Positions 51,655 to 63,680 of a stretch of 64,000 nucleotides of DNA are shown in pieces. The stretch is from Toxorhynchites rutilus septentrionalis (Eukaryota; Arthropoda; Insecta; Diptera; Culicidae): positions 54,410,097 to 54,474,096 of the forward strand of contig NC_073746.1 in the NCBI RefSeq assembly GCF_029784135.1. The letters run 5' to 3'. Both the position numbers and the translations under genes were made by a program. The notes beneath the pieces are model-generated. The model ran no database searches, was not told where the DNA came from, and was given only the letters and a program-made list of their open reading frames with translations. Positions within the stretch are counted from its first letter, which is position 1, and every line of letters begins with the position of its first letter.

Positions 51655-52845
51655 TAGGGTGCCAATGAAAATGGTCATCTCGTATTTCGAAAAGTTACCC
51701 CATAAAAAATGTTCACCACCTCGAAAAAACACCCTATGCTAAATATAAGCCCAATCGGACTTAAGCGAGAGTGGCGCAAAGCGGTCTATGTTTGAGTTTT
51801 TCGAAAATCGAAAAATCACCCAAGGGGTGAGTAAAGGAAATCTGGGTTTTCGAAAGAAAAATGTTTATGCCAAATGTCTCAAAAATGCATGAAACGTCGA
51901 GATCTAGTGTCATCTCGAAAAAAAATAGTCAAAAATCGACACTCTGGGACTTGGTTTTTTTCGCAATACGAGACGAAAATAACTATTTAACTAATATTTT
52001 TATTGACACCCAAAACCAGAGGGTATCAATAAAAATAGTTCTCTGGGTTTTTCCTTCGGAACTTGCTGCGAAATGTTGATTCGCACACTATGCAAAATAT
52101 TAGCTCATTCTGACTTCATTTACGAGTGTCGCAGATGTTAAAATTTAAGTTTTTTGAAAAACGAAAGACCATCGAAATTCGGGATTTAAAAAAAAGTGAT
52201 GTCTTAAAATTGCATTACTTGTCGAGATTTAAAATCTCGACAAAAACAATCTTTTTGTCCTAAAAAATTGTTTTTTGGCACTTGGTCGACTTTCTGTCTG
52301 AATGGTCAAATTTTGATATTTTTTTAGATAACTATAAATCTCGACGTGTCATGCAATTTTAAGACATTTTCAAAAAATTCAAACTTTAACGTCTCAGTCA
52401 CCAGAGTGAATGAAGTCCGAATGAGCTTATATTTTGCATAGGGTATATTATAGTGTAAATCAACATTTCGCAGCAAATTTCGAATGAAAAATCGAGATAA
52501 CTATTTTTATTGGCACCCGAAACCATACTTTTCATCTCGTATTACGAAAAAAAAGACTCCTAGAGTGTCGATTTTTGACAATTTTTTTCCGAGATGACAG
52601 TAGATCTCGACGCTTCATTCAATTTTAAGATATCAAATTTTTTTTTTCGGAAACCCCGATTTTCTCTTGGGTGATTTTTCGATTTTCAAAAAACTCAAAC
52701 TTTGACTGCTTTGCGCCACTCTCCCTTAAGTCCGATTGAGCTGAAATTGTGCATAGTGTGTTTTTTCGAGATAGTGAATATTTTGTACAGGGTAACTTTT
52801 TGAAATTTTATGGTCGATTTTTCCCATACATTCATTGGCACCTTA
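51655..52845. mobile_element. 1.2-kb foldback element of the 39782 family, next to the first Mcr coding exon
   Basis: Ends TAGGGTGCCAATGAAAATGG and, on the complement, TAAGGTGCCAATGAATGTAT continue as inverted arms of about 200 bp. Flanking octamers TCTACTAA (51647-51654) and TTTACTAA (52846-52853) agree at 7 of 8 bases. Internal words CATTTCGCAGCAAATT and TTTTTATTGGCACCC show further inverse duplications. No transposase. Its right end is 134 bp upstream of the exon beginning at 52979. Confidence 0.75.
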
Positions 52846-52978
52846 TTTACTAAACTCGAATACTTATGTTTTTTTCAGAAGTATCTGAAACTACAAGCAT
52901 TCCCTCAAGTGAATTTTAATTAATCAATCTACCTTCGTACAGTTGTTTAACATTCCTGTTTGCTCTCTTTCATTCCAG

Positions 52979-53008
52979 CGAGCAATCCAAAATAGGCCCG
53001 CCTACAGC
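52979..53008 (+). other. Mcr: Mcr exon: splice acceptor and 5' UTR portion
   Basis: A pyrimidine tract TTTGCTCTCTTTCATTCCAG ends at 52978, a strong acceptor. The 30 bases after it lead to the start codon at 53009, so one or more noncoding exons lie upstream. An in-frame ATG at 52943 falls before the acceptor and would not be in this mRNA. Confidence 0.75.
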
Positions 53009-56000
53009 ATGACCTACCGGCGACATCCGACTTGGTCGGGTGTGCTTCCCCTTCTGCTGCTAAGCTTTCCGGCGCTCTTGACGTGGGCACAGCAGCAGCC
53101 CAACTCGAACGATGTCCCCCGGTATAATCCGCTCGATCCGTTCAACCGACAACGTCCCAATCCTACCTCAAGCAGTGCAACACAGCAACCACAAACCAGC
53201 AACCCACGAAATCCAAACTTTAATCGCGACTTCTACGGCACCAGTAACCTCGACACGAACAATATTGACAATCGGTTCGATCCGAACAATGGCAGAGACC
53301 GAGATCGGGATGTGCTAATCCAATCCAGCACCCCGTGGGACTACAACAACCCGAACCGATTCCAGACAACACAGCGACCGCGCGTTAGTTTCAATCCTTT
53401 GGCCAGCCGGAAGTCGTTCCTCGATTCTTTCAACAACAATGCACTTAGCAAAGAAATCACTTACTTTGTGGTCGCGTCGCGAATGGTTCGTCCGGGTCAG
53501 ATCTACAAGGTGTCCGTAAATCTGCTCGAGGCCCAACATCCAATGGCGATTCGCGCTAGTATTTCACGGGATGGAGTAGAGATGAGTAACGAGCTCAAAT
53601 CGGTCCGTGTTGGTACTCCGGAAACTCTGTTGATGAGAATTCCACCAACCAGTGTTGTTGGTGATTATAAGCTGCGCGTGGAAGGATTCTACGAAAACAC
53701 TTTCGGTGGATACGTGTTTGTGAATGAAACGAAACTGACGTTCTCTCAACGATCGATGACGGTTTTCGTTCAGACGGATAAACCGGTTTACATGCAGGGT
53801 GAGATGGTGCGGTTCAGAACGATTCCCATTACAACGGAGCTCAAAGGGTTCGATAACGCAATCGATGTGTATATGGTGGATCCATCCGGACATATTACCA
53901 GGCGTTGGTTGTCTCGGCAGTCGAATCTCGGATCCGTCAGCTTGGAGTACAAACTGTCGGATCAACCTATATACGGAGCGTGGAAAATTCGAGTAATAGC
54001 ACAGGGACAGGTCGAAGAAGCGACATTCAACGTGGAGGAGTACTATCAAACACGGTTCGAGGTAAACGTAACGATGCCGACTTTCTTTTTCCAAACGGAC
54101 CCTTACGTCTACGGGAAGATCATGGCGAATTTCACCAACGGGACCCCTGTTAAGGGCAATCTTACGCTGAAGGCAACTATAAGACCGATCGGTTGGTTGA
54201 ATCCCAAGGCTATAAATCATATGAACAGATTGTGGAACACTGGGAATCGCAGGGAGTTTGACCCAAATATTCCGTACTATACACAAAATGCGAATCCCGA
54301 TTTGTATAACGCACAAAATACTTTCACTAGCCAGTTTGGGCAAGAAACCCAAACCGATCAGCAACGCTATGCATCCAACACATACCAGGACTCGTACGTT
54401 GTCGAACGGCACTTTAACTTCGACGAAGCATGGCCATTTTGGTTGAAAAAACCCGTGGATACTGATGCTCAGTGGGACTCCTGGACAAACACATACCGAG
54501 AGAGTCTACCGTACCTGAGGTTCTTCAACGGAACGTACCATTTCCGATTTCCGATGTCCGAGCTTTCCCAACTCTTCCAAAACAGTATGGCTGGTATGGA
54601 AGTGCTCATCACGGCACGTGTCGGGGAGCGTTTCTACGATGAAATCATCGAAGGGTATGCCATGGCACGGATCTACAATTCCTCGATCAAGATAGCTTTC
54701 CTTGGAAACTCCCCGCAGGTGTTTAAGCCGTCAATGCCATTCTCGGTCTACCTGATCGCGGAATATCACGATGGATCGAAGCTGCCGATAGACCCATCCT
54801 ATCCGGGTCGAATGGAGGTTTCGGGAACGATCGATAGTCGTAGCGGGGGTGGTGGCCGCAATTCGTTCGAGTCCAGGGAGCTGCAGATGACCGATAAGCC
54901 TGGCGTGTGGGAACTGAAGATAGATCTGCGTAATGATTTGAACCTGGAAAACACAAAGCAAACCAACGAGTTCCTCAATGAAATCCAGTCGATGAGGCTG
55001 ACCGCAAGCTACATCCATCCTTCCGGAGAACGTGCCAACGCGGAGCTGTTGATGTTGTCCCATTTCTCACCGAATAACCATAACATCAAAGTTACAACGA
55101 GCACGAGAGACGGCAAAGTAGGAGAATATATGGTTTTCCATGTGCAAAGTAATTTCTACATCAAGGACTACCATTACGTGGTCATGTCAAAAGGTATCGT
55201 TTTGATCACTGGGCGGGAGATTATGTCCGGGGGAGTTCGAACGATGTCGGTCGCATTGAGCGCGGAAATGGCACCTGCGGCCACGATCGTAGTGTGGCAC
55301 ATTGGCCGGTATGGGAAGGTGATTGCGGACAGCTTAACGTATCCGGTGAACGGCATTTCAAGAAACAATTTCACAGTGCACATCAATAATCGTAAAGCCC
55401 GAACCGGAGAGAAGGTTGAGGTTGCCATTTATGGCGAGGCCGGAGCGTACGTCGGGTTGTCCGGAATTGATAACGCCTTCTACACGATGCAAGCCGGTAA
55501 CGAGCTGAACTATGCGAACGTGATCACGAGAATGGCAACATTCGATGAACCAACCAATGGAACGTTCAAGCAGACATGGATTTCCCACCAAGGGGATCCC
55601 GATGAGCTGGTGTACTATCCTAGCTCGACGTTCGGAATCGACGCGAACAGAACATTCGCGTATGTTGGGTTGGTCGTGTTTACGGATGGAATTGTGCCGA
55701 TGCGTCCGATGGCGTGTGATCCGGCGGCGAATTACAGTGAGTGTTTGAATGGAAGATGCTACCGATCTGACAAACGATGTGACGGATACATTGACTGCGA
55801 GGATGGTACGGATGAGGCTGGATGTGACGCTAGAAACAGTTCGGCGCTGGGAGATTTCCGAAAGTATCGCTTCAATAGGATTTTCCGCCACTATCGGAAC
55901 GTTTGGCTGTGGAAAGATATCAATATAGGTCCCCATGGGAGGTATATCTTCAATCTGGAGGTTCCCCAGATTCCAGCACTTTGGATCGTATCTGCCTTCG

Positions 56001-57127
56001 GCGTTAGTCCCAGTCGTGGCTTCGGAATGTTACGGAAACCAATGGAATACGTTGGTGTGCAACCATTTTTCATCAATCTCGAGATGCCTTCGGTTTGTCG
56101 GCAAGGCGAACAGGTCGGAATACGTGTTGCGGTGTTCAACTACCAGACAGTTGACGTTGAGGCAACGGTGGTGTTACATAGTTCTCCGGATTATAAATTC
56201 GTACATGTGGAGGAAGATGGAATTGTTCGATCGTACAATCCCAGAACGTCCTTTGGAGAGCATCAGTTCTATATATACCTGGCTGCGCAAGATTCCACCA
56301 ACGTTTATCTCCCTATCGTACCAACTCGCTTGGGGGAGATAGAAGTCACGATCCACGCATCGACCCTTCTGGGAGCATCACAGATCAGCCGCAAAATCCG
56401 AGTCGAACCCGATGGTCTTCCACAGCATCGTCATCAGTCGATTTTGCTCGATCTCAGTAACCGGGCTTACTTCTTCCAATACATGCACGTAAATGTAACG
56501 GAAACCCCCATCATACCGTACGAAATCGAACGTTACTATGTATTCGGTTCGAACAAAGCCAAGATTTCCGTTGTTGGTGATGTCGTTGGTGCGATTTTCC
56601 CCAGCATGCCGGTCAATGCCACCTCGCTTCTTTCGCTACCGATGGATTCCGCGGAACAAAATATGTTCAGTTTTTCGGCCAACTTCTACACAATCCAGTA
56701 CATGCGGGCGATCAAGCAACGTAACAAGAAAACTGAAAAATTCGCATTCCATTACATGAACATTGGTTACCAGAAACAGCTCAGCTACCTCAATAGAGAC
56801 GGATCCTTCTCTCTGTTCCGATCGGACTGGAATCAGTCCGCTTCTTCGGTGTGGCTCACAGCTTATTGTGCGCGAATATTCTCGGAGGCGTCTTTCTACG
56901 AATACGAAAACTTCATCTACATCGATCCGTTGGTGATCCAGAAAAACATTCACTACTTGCTGAAACACCAGAAGGAGGATGGCTCCTTCTGGGAAGTCAC
57001 GTGGTTGCCTGACCGCAAAGCGAACCAATCTTCGCAGGATCCGCGCAATGAAATTATCCGCTCGAAAAACATAACCCTAACGGCACACGTTTTGATCACG
57101 CTATCATCGGTTAAAGATCTATCTGGG
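53009..57127 (+). CDS. Mcr: Macroglobulin complement-related protein (Mcr), large first coding exon, residues 1-1373
   Basis: A secreted, thioester-protein-family factor. In Drosophila Mcr acts in septate junctions and pathogen uptake, and in Aedes it takes part in antiviral humoral defence with a scavenger receptor. The start at 53009 is chosen because LLLLSFPALLTWA right after it is a signal peptide (cleavage near A27). Residues about 28-145 are Asn/Pro/Gln/Arg-rich and disordered. Macroglobulin domains start near residue 150 (ITYFVVASRMVRPGQIYKV). An LDL-receptor class A domain occupies residues 903-939 with six Cys and DCEDGTDEAGC. The thioester-like domain follows: LPMDSAEQNMF near residues 1210-1220 replaces the canonical GCGEQ, with Ser1214 for Cys, so no thioester can form. 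The exon ends GGG|GTAAGT, phase 0. The order signal-MG-LDLa-TED and the lost Cys distinguish Mcr from ordinary TEPs. Confidence 0.97.
55715..55825 (+). other. Mcr: LDL-receptor class A domain within Mcr
   Basis: Six cysteines are spaced C-x8-C-x4-C-x6-C-x5-C-x8-C, with the acidic calcium-binding core DGYIDCEDGTDE. This insertion is typical of insect Mcr and absent from most thioester proteins. Confidence 0.95.
56633..56665 (+). other. Mcr: Degenerate thioester site in Mcr
   Basis: The codons give LPMDSAEQNMF. TCC at 56648-56650 encodes Ser where the reactive Cys of GCGEQ stands in TEP1, C3 and alpha-2-macroglobulin. EQNM is kept. Confidence 0.93.
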
Positions 57128-57579
57128 GTAAGTTGCCTGTTCAACAATTTCACGCCAAATCAGCCGATAATCGGCAAATGTTGATGCGACCTTCTTTGAT
57201 TTTATTAAAAACTTGATACATATGATAGAAGCTACGCAAAATCACAATTTTCAAAATCATATGATCAATTTGAATTACGACTGATTTTTAAAAGGGCGTA
57301 TTGAAAATCATTTCTTTTTCTTCAAAAAAAAAGTTACTTAAAATGTTTCCAAATGTCGGATTAAAATATGATGTTTCACAAAGTTGTTGGAAAATAATGA
57401 ACTGTTTAGGAAAAATAACATTTTGAAATCAGTGTTAAAAAATCTCACTCAAAAATCGAATTTAATATTGAAGACTTTTAAAATCTCAAAACACTTCAGC
57501 TTCATCGGACATGATTCAGAAGCGTCTCAAAACGTTCAATGTTTTGTTCAATTTTTTTGTGTTTTTTAAAGATTTTCTT

Positions 57580-57725
57580 GAAAAATAAAATACGATCAAC
57601 ACAGATAAATTTTATTTCTGCTTTCGAAGGACAACAAAAATTGCAGCGCCCCAAGCGGTTGCCATAGTAATCATGTGGACAAACCAACATCAGCGAATCG
57701 GACAAACCATGATCAGAATTGAGGT
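57580..57725 (-). repeat. Fragment of the 4639-5640 pogo-like element
   Basis: TTTATTTCTGCTTTCGAAGGAC preceded by AACACAGATAAA is the inverse of GTCCTTCGCGCATAGCAGAAAT and TCTCTGTGTTG at about 5009-5045. GGACAAACCATGATC also occurs at about 5216. Confidence 0.55.
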
Positions 57726-57748
57726 CATCGAGAATTATTCATTACATG

Positions 57749-57893
<145 letters not shown>

Positions 57894-58214
57894 CTGATAT
57901 AAATGCTGTGCAAGTATGATGTTTATAATATTTGTAAGTATTATAATCCAGAAAAGGTCTGAATATGTACCAAATAATCATCTGGTGGATGATTAAAAGT
58001 TAGCTAAAATGAAAGGCGCATTGACACCAGTAGAAGGAAGATTATAATCCTTTAAAACATGTGAATTCGTAAAAATATCCTTTGAAACTACTGTAAATCA
58101 TGAAAAAGACAAATTTGTTTTGAAACATTTGAATACCTGATTTGACACAGGTGCGACACAGGTGAACTAGAGCAGCAAATGGTTTCTCCCTTCTAATGGT
58201 TCGCCCCGTATTTT

Positions 58215-59545
58215 TTTTTTGGGTACCCATTTCTATCTTAGCGTACTTCAAAAAATCAATTTTTTCCACTTTCTCCCGAAAATGTCTTTTTTCAAAAATT
58301 CATAACTTTTGAACCCCTGAACCGATTTAGATGATCGAGATATCAAATTGAAGCCAATAAGCTATATATTTTATTTAGGGGAACTGGGGGAAATGTGCTC
58401 ACCCTAAGGAACATGCCCATTTTCTGTGTTCACATACCACTAAAATTCCCGTTCTTCGATGAATATTGAAGTTCAAGATAGTAAGCGGTATTTATTATGA
58501 AAATTGAAAATAGTACATTTTTAATTATTACAAAAAAAAAGTTGAAAAATCGAACATTTTTTTAGTGAGGAGGTACTTGTACATACCACGAGATAGATTT
58601 ATGCGTGTTTTCTTGGCCAAATTTGTTGAAATAGTTATTGAAATAGTAGGTACATAGGGACGATAAAACAATGACTCGATCCACAACAATACCAAAGTAA
58701 ACAACAACTGACTCTGTACACAACAATAACAAAAGTAAACAACAACAAAATGACAACCACATTAAAATACATGTATGCGCATCTTTAGCATCACTCAATG
58801 ACAGTCATGCTGTCATGCGCGAGCCCTGCGGGTTTGAGCTGCGACGTTTCACGTTTTCATAATGAGACTTGGTTTTGGTTGGGGTGGCATTTTTTTCGTG
58901 GATCAAAACCAGAAAAGGGACCCCTATAGTAGCAGAAGGTGATAAGATATATCAGCTTTTTAAAACAGAACGTTGTCAGTAGTAATCCTCCACTGACCAC
59001 TTTGCCCCCCAAACAACGAAATGCGAAATACGCGAAATAATCACTAAAATTGAACAAAATATCTGTTCACCTCTCCTAGAATATGTGAGCAGTCGTCCGA
59101 ACTATTGATTTGTCGAAAATATCTGGTCAAATAAACTTTCAATTTCACTAGAAATTCCTTAAATTCAAAACGCACAAAACTATGGCCGAATGTGTCTACC
59201 GAGAGAGCGGTTTTCGTTTTTATATTTTGGCATGCGACAGCTCCACTGAAGTTCAGGGTGACTCAAAAGTCATGAAATTCTTCAAACATAAGATGACTTT
59301 GATAGGTGTCAATAGTCAATAGTTATACTACCAAACAAGCAGTTGACCAGTCTCCCCCCACTACCCCTATATTAAATTGACCTTGGAAAATGGATTTTAT
59401 TTTCGTAATTATTGTTTCATGGCTTCGGACTAGAGGGCGCTATATTTTTTAAATATTTTTTCTTGAAAGCTAGGGATTTTTTACATAACATATCTATGCT
59501 ATTTTTTCGTTTTTGAGGTATGATTTTTCAATGTTAGGAATCGCT
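58215..59545. repeat. Palindrome-family copy interrupted by a 1-kb insertion
   Basis: The left part (58215-58378) has CATAACTTTTGAACCCCTGA and CCGATTTAGATGATCGA. The right part (59372-59545) has CTAGAGGGCGCTATATTTTT and GAGGTATGATTTTTCAA; both match 43930-45460. The DNA between them is a separate insertion. Confidence 0.55.
58379..59371. mobile_element. Putative 1-kb inverted-repeat insertion
   Basis: The left edge (A)GGGGAACTGGGGGAAATG and the complement of the right edge (A)GGGGTAGTGGGGGGAGACTG are imperfect inverted repeats, and the segment splits an older repeat. Short minus ORFs inside have no recognised domain. Superfamily unknown. Confidence 0.45.
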
Positions 59546-60967
59546 GCATCACAAAAAAAAGGAAAATGTCAATTTTGGCGCTTACGTCACTCTGGGGGAT
59601 CACAGCAGTCCATGGTGTAGGGGTTACAAAAATGTCCACGCTTGTCCATGGTGAGGGGGGAGGGGATATAGACAATGTCCACGTGGACGCTTTTAGTAAG
59701 TATTTTTCAAAAAGTACATCTATATTCGAAAGTACAATAATTTTGTTCTGTGTTTAAAAAAAAACAATTTTTTTGCCCACCATGAGTACTTCGTATTCGT
59801 AAATGAAAGGATGAATTAGTCTGAGAAACATACCTGGTCAAACATTCATATTTTTCTCATATTGTTGAAAACCCTCACTAAAATCTGTATTCTGTAAAAA
59901 ACTCATAAAATGTGTTCATTCGATCTATTTCCATTGAAGGTAGATAAAAAACAATTCATTTCATTTCATTCGTGACTGAATTTGCGCTAATCGATATTCT
60001 TAAATATTATTTCGTTCCAAATTATTAATTCTTCTAGAGTGCTGCTAAGCAGTATAATTAGAAAGGATGCGATTGTAATTTACGTAATCCACATCGTAAT
60101 TTACGAATCCACAACGCTCTTTGAACCACTTTTGCTATTAAAAGACAAGTTTTTGCGACATGCACTCATCTCTGTATGCATTCCGTAATTTTCGTAAGAT
60201 TGAAAACCAGATTTGATGTTCATTCATTTTAAAAATAATTATTTACGTTTTTGTTAAATTTTAGTATTCTGATAAAAATATATAAAAAGTTTGTAATAAA
60301 AAAAAATATTTCTGAGTAAGCTTTCTTTTATTTTATTTTATTTATTATTTTTAAATTTTCCTTGGAATATTAATTTATTTCCCAAAATCGATGTTAAAGA
60401 TCCTGTTTGATCAGATAGCTTTTTTTTTGAGTTGAAAATTGGAATTTAGATAGCTTCCAGTTTATATATAATTTCTGGCCAGGAATCGGTTAATTTGGTG
60501 CGTTATTGCTCTATTGCTCTGTACGAACAAAAATTTGCAACAATCACGACTACTAATTAAGTCGAATTATTCTATTTTTATATAAAGGAGATCACAAGAT
60601 TTAAGGTAATAATCAGAATAAAACTATAGTAATTGTTACAGACCCCGAAAACTGTTGCATTGCATTGAAAGAAGAATGGCCCTCTGAGTTGGAGGTTGTC
60701 CGATGTAATTCTGCATTATGAGCACTTTGGAAGTCATCTCGAAAAGGTCGAAAAGAATGTTCAAATCGCTGGTGAAGTCTCAGCCAAATTATGAAGTAGA
60801 AGACTTCTGCTGTGAAGACATGAGTTACAGTAGTTTTTTAATTTTCCAACAACTTTGCCAAACATCATATTTTAATCGGACATCTAGATTTTGAGTGACT
60901 ACTTACTGAAAGAAAGATCAGTGATTTTGTATTCATCCTTTTGAAAAATATAATAATTAAAAATATA

Positions 60968-61073
60968 GGGCCTGATCACTAACGTCACTTCACAGTGAAA
61001 ACAGAATGAAATGCATACAAATTGCATACAAATCTTTTCTTTTCACCGTGAAGTGACGTTCGTGATCAGGCCC
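60968..61073. mobile_element. 106-bp near-perfect palindromic MITE
   Basis: GGGCCTGATCACTAACGTCA on the left and, on the complement, GGGCCTGATCACGAACGTCA; the arms continue CTTCAC(A/G)GTGAAAA. ATA is found outside both ends. Half of another copy lies at 51281-51326. Confidence 0.75.
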
Positions 61074-61224
61074 ATAATAAATTTCGAAATGTGATAAAAG
61101 TTGTCATTTTAGGTAGTTACCATAATAAGTACCAAGTTTCAAAACAATCAGCGGCTGACTGATTTGGCGTAGAATTGCTCCGTTGGTTAATTATTTTAAC
61201 GCCTAACATTTCTGACAATTACAG

Positions 61225-61411
61225 AGACTGAGTGCGGGAGTAGCTTCAGCCGAGCAAAAGGCTTACAGATACATCGAAAGAAACATTGGCTTGCTTAAGG
61301 AGTACGGTTCACCGTATGAAATCGCAATAGTGAGCTTTGCGTTGTCGAAAGCAAAGGCACCTCAAGCCGAGCATGCGTTCAAGATTCTAGCTAGTCACAT
61401 GAGAACAATTG
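61225..61411 (+). CDS. Mcr: Mcr exon, residues 1374-1436 (split codon)
   Basis: The frame from the large exon continues as RLSAGVASAEQKAYRYIE and on to KAPQAEHAFKILASHM, alpha-helical repeats of the thioester-like domain. The exon ends ACAATTG|GTAAGC with one base of a codon that the next exon completes. The 63-bp intron 61412-61474 has a CCATTACAG acceptor. Confidence 0.93.
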
Positions 61412-61474
61412 GTAAGCGCCATCAAGTTTCATTCACCAATAACATGCGTTCAAAACCTATTCTTCCCATTACAG

Positions 61475-61869
61475 CGGACCTTGCGTACTGGGGTAACGAA
61501 GAGGTCCCACAGCCACCGAGCAAGTTGGAAAATCAGAAGTATTTCAGTTTGCCCAGACTACCGTACAAATACGATTCCATTAATATTGAAACAACGGCAT
61601 ACGCGCTGCTGACCTACGTGTCCCGCCAGGAAATATTTGCCGTAGAAGCGATTGTGCGTTGGTTGAACAGCCAACGTTTAACCGACGGTGGATGGGCTTC
61701 CACCCAGGACACAGGCATAGTTATGAAGGCACTCACCGAGTACAGTACGAGAAATCGAGTTGCGGACGTGACTGCACTAACGCTAACCGTAGAAGCTACC
61801 TCATTGCCAGGAGAATCCAAAGTGTTGCACATCGGCAAGCACAATTTGGCCAGCATTCAGGGAATAGAT
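61475..61869 (+). CDS. Mcr: Mcr exon, residues 1436-1567
   Basis: It continues ADLAYWGNEEVPQPP to HNLASIQGID. DGGWASTQDT (about residues 1505-1514) is the conserved late helix motif of the thioester domain fold. Sequence after it begins the C-terminal CUB/MG8 side. The donor is GAT|GTGAGT, phase 0. The 66-bp intron 61870-61935 follows. Confidence 0.93.
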
Positions 61870-61935
61870 GTGAGTATAGCAAGCTACCCTTGTGCTCGCG
61901 CTCAGAATTTATGAAGTGATTATCCTTTTTACCAG

Positions 61936-62129
61936 ATACCAAATGCTTGGGGAACGGTGAAAGTACAGGCCAAAGGAATTGGTTATGCCATCCTGCAAAT
62001 GCACGTAGAATATTCGGTCGATTCGCGCAAATACCAAACAATGCCACCCGTGAAGGCCTTTGATTTGACCACACGAACCATCTTCCATGGTAGAAATCAG
62101 TCGCACATTAGTTACGTCGTGTGTCAGAG
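61936..62129 (+). CDS. Mcr: Mcr exon, residues 1568-1632
   Basis: It encodes IPNAWGTVKVQAKGIGYAIL and continues to SHISYVVCQR, where the last codon is split (AG|A). This is the start of the receptor-binding-type MG8 domain, with beta-strand alternation. The acceptor is TTTTTACCAG and the donor GAG|GTATGT. The intron 62130-62198 is 69 bp. Confidence 0.92.
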
Positions 62130-62198
62130 GTATGTGCAGGGAATACAGTAGTCTGAAGTTTGTGCCGTTTTTTCATCGTGTTTTGTATTCAATAACAG

Positions 62199-62373
62199 AT
62201 GGACCAACACTGAGGAATCGATTCGCTCCGGTATGGCCGTGCTGGATGTGACGGTTCCTACCGGGTATATGATTCAACAGCAAAAACTCGACAGTTATAT
62301 ACTCAGCAAACGAGTGCGCAACCTGCAGCGGGCAATGTACCAGGAACGGAAGGTGTTGTTCTATTTCGATTAT
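62199..62373 (+). CDS. Mcr: Mcr exon, residues 1632-1690; gene continues past the window
   Basis: It encodes WTNTEESIRSGMAVLDVTVP and MIQQQKLDSYILSKRV, then ends FYFDY|GTAAGT in phase 0. The receptor-binding domain is incomplete here. Drosophila Mcr is longer by several tens of residues, and no suitable terminal exon is visible up to 64000, so the last exon must lie to the right. The gene is therefore partial in this window. Confidence 0.92.
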
Positions 62374-62999
62374 GTAAGTACTCGCAATGGTTGTTAGGAT
62401 TTTTTACTAGGGAGAAAAGTGGAGTATTACGTTGGTCACTTGGTTCAACTTCTCAACTTTCAACTTCAACTTCTCAATTTTCTTCGCAACAAGATGGAGC
62501 GCCCAGTACTCACTAAATCATGAAGCGCAGTTGCTTTACTATGGGTTACTATGATTGACGAGGCACAAGTGGTCTCATCGTCAAAACGCATGAAAAATTA
62601 GTAAAATTTGTTCTTTTGACGTAGAAATACGTCTTTCATTTCTGTACCGGGGTGTAAGTTCAAAGTTTCGAAAGCGAGAGAGTGACGCTGGACTGCAAGG
62701 TTTTGAACGTTAATACCTCTTTACCGGCTGAATGGAGTGGTATATTAATCACTTCATCCGAAAGATAAAATGTCAACGAGTTATATGATTGTCACTTATT
62801 GGTCCAAAAAATCGTTTCAATAGCTAAAAAATTGCTTTTAAAGCAAGTTATTGAAGTCATAACAATCTAGCTCATTAATGATGATTGGTGATCGCAATGT
62901 GTTCCCGAACACGGACGCAAAATCTAGGCACCTGGAGAAACTGGAGAAACCGTCATAGCGAATACATGCGAGCTGTGATTTGTTGCGCTCGCTTGCATT

Positions 63000-63325
63000 A
63001 TGGCGGGTTTACATTCGGGAGATCTATAGCTATAGATGGATTTATTCACGTGAAAATAGGTGTAAACGGGTGAGAATAAATATGATACACCTATTCGAGG
63101 TATATATAACTTGAATAAATTTAGCATATGTAAACGCTTGTGAATTTCTCACTAGTGAGAAATCACTAAAGTTGGATGCAGTTCTACTTAAGGTGAATAA
63201 ATTCACCGAAAATATGAATATATTCATTATAGAAGTTCACGCTAGTGTAAACGGTTGATGCGATTTCTATAAATCTCATCATATTTCTTCACATGAATAT
63301 ATCACTAGTCTAAACCCACCCTTAG
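63000..63325. mobile_element. About 325-bp MITE
   Basis: The left edge GGCGGGTTTACATTCGGGAG and the complement of the right edge GGGTGGGTTTAGACTAGTGA are inverted repeats. Internal words TTCACGTGAA and GTGTAAACG recur in both orientations. Target duplication was not resolved. Confidence 0.5.
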
Positions 63326-63374
63326 TGTTTGGGAAAGCATAGCAGACACAGGCAAGGGGTGAGTATTTTAACTT

Positions 63375-63680
63375 GCATCAGTTTCTGTTCTGCTTTCGCA
63401 TGGAACAGTCGTGGAAAATTGTTTGCGTGTGAATGCGTCCGAGCGAAAGAAATATTCGCACCCATTCACCCATGCGTCCGAGCGAAAGAAATATTCGCAC
63501 CCATTCACGCATTCGACTTGGTGTTCCCGTGATGCAATCCAATAGCATCAGTTTCTATTCTGCTTTCGCATGGAATAGACATGAAAAATTTGTTTGCGTG
63601 TGAATGCGTCCGAGCGAAAGAAATATTCGCACCCATTTACGAATTCGACTTGGTGTTCCCGTGATGCAATCGTGATGCAA
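63375..63680 (+). repeat. Two-copy tandem repeat with an inner 41-bp duplication
   Basis: The unit GCATCAGTTTCTGTTCTGCT...GACTTGGTGTTCCCGTGATG occurs twice, about 170 bp apart. In the first copy ATGCGTCCGAGCGAAAGAAA with its downstream ATTCGCACCCATTCAC is itself duplicated in tandem. Confidence 0.85.

Noticed and set aside
53564..55936. Long minus-strand ORFs (282 and 192 codons) opposite the Mcr exon
   Set aside because: They are shadows of the sense coding frame, with no domain and no promoter or start context.
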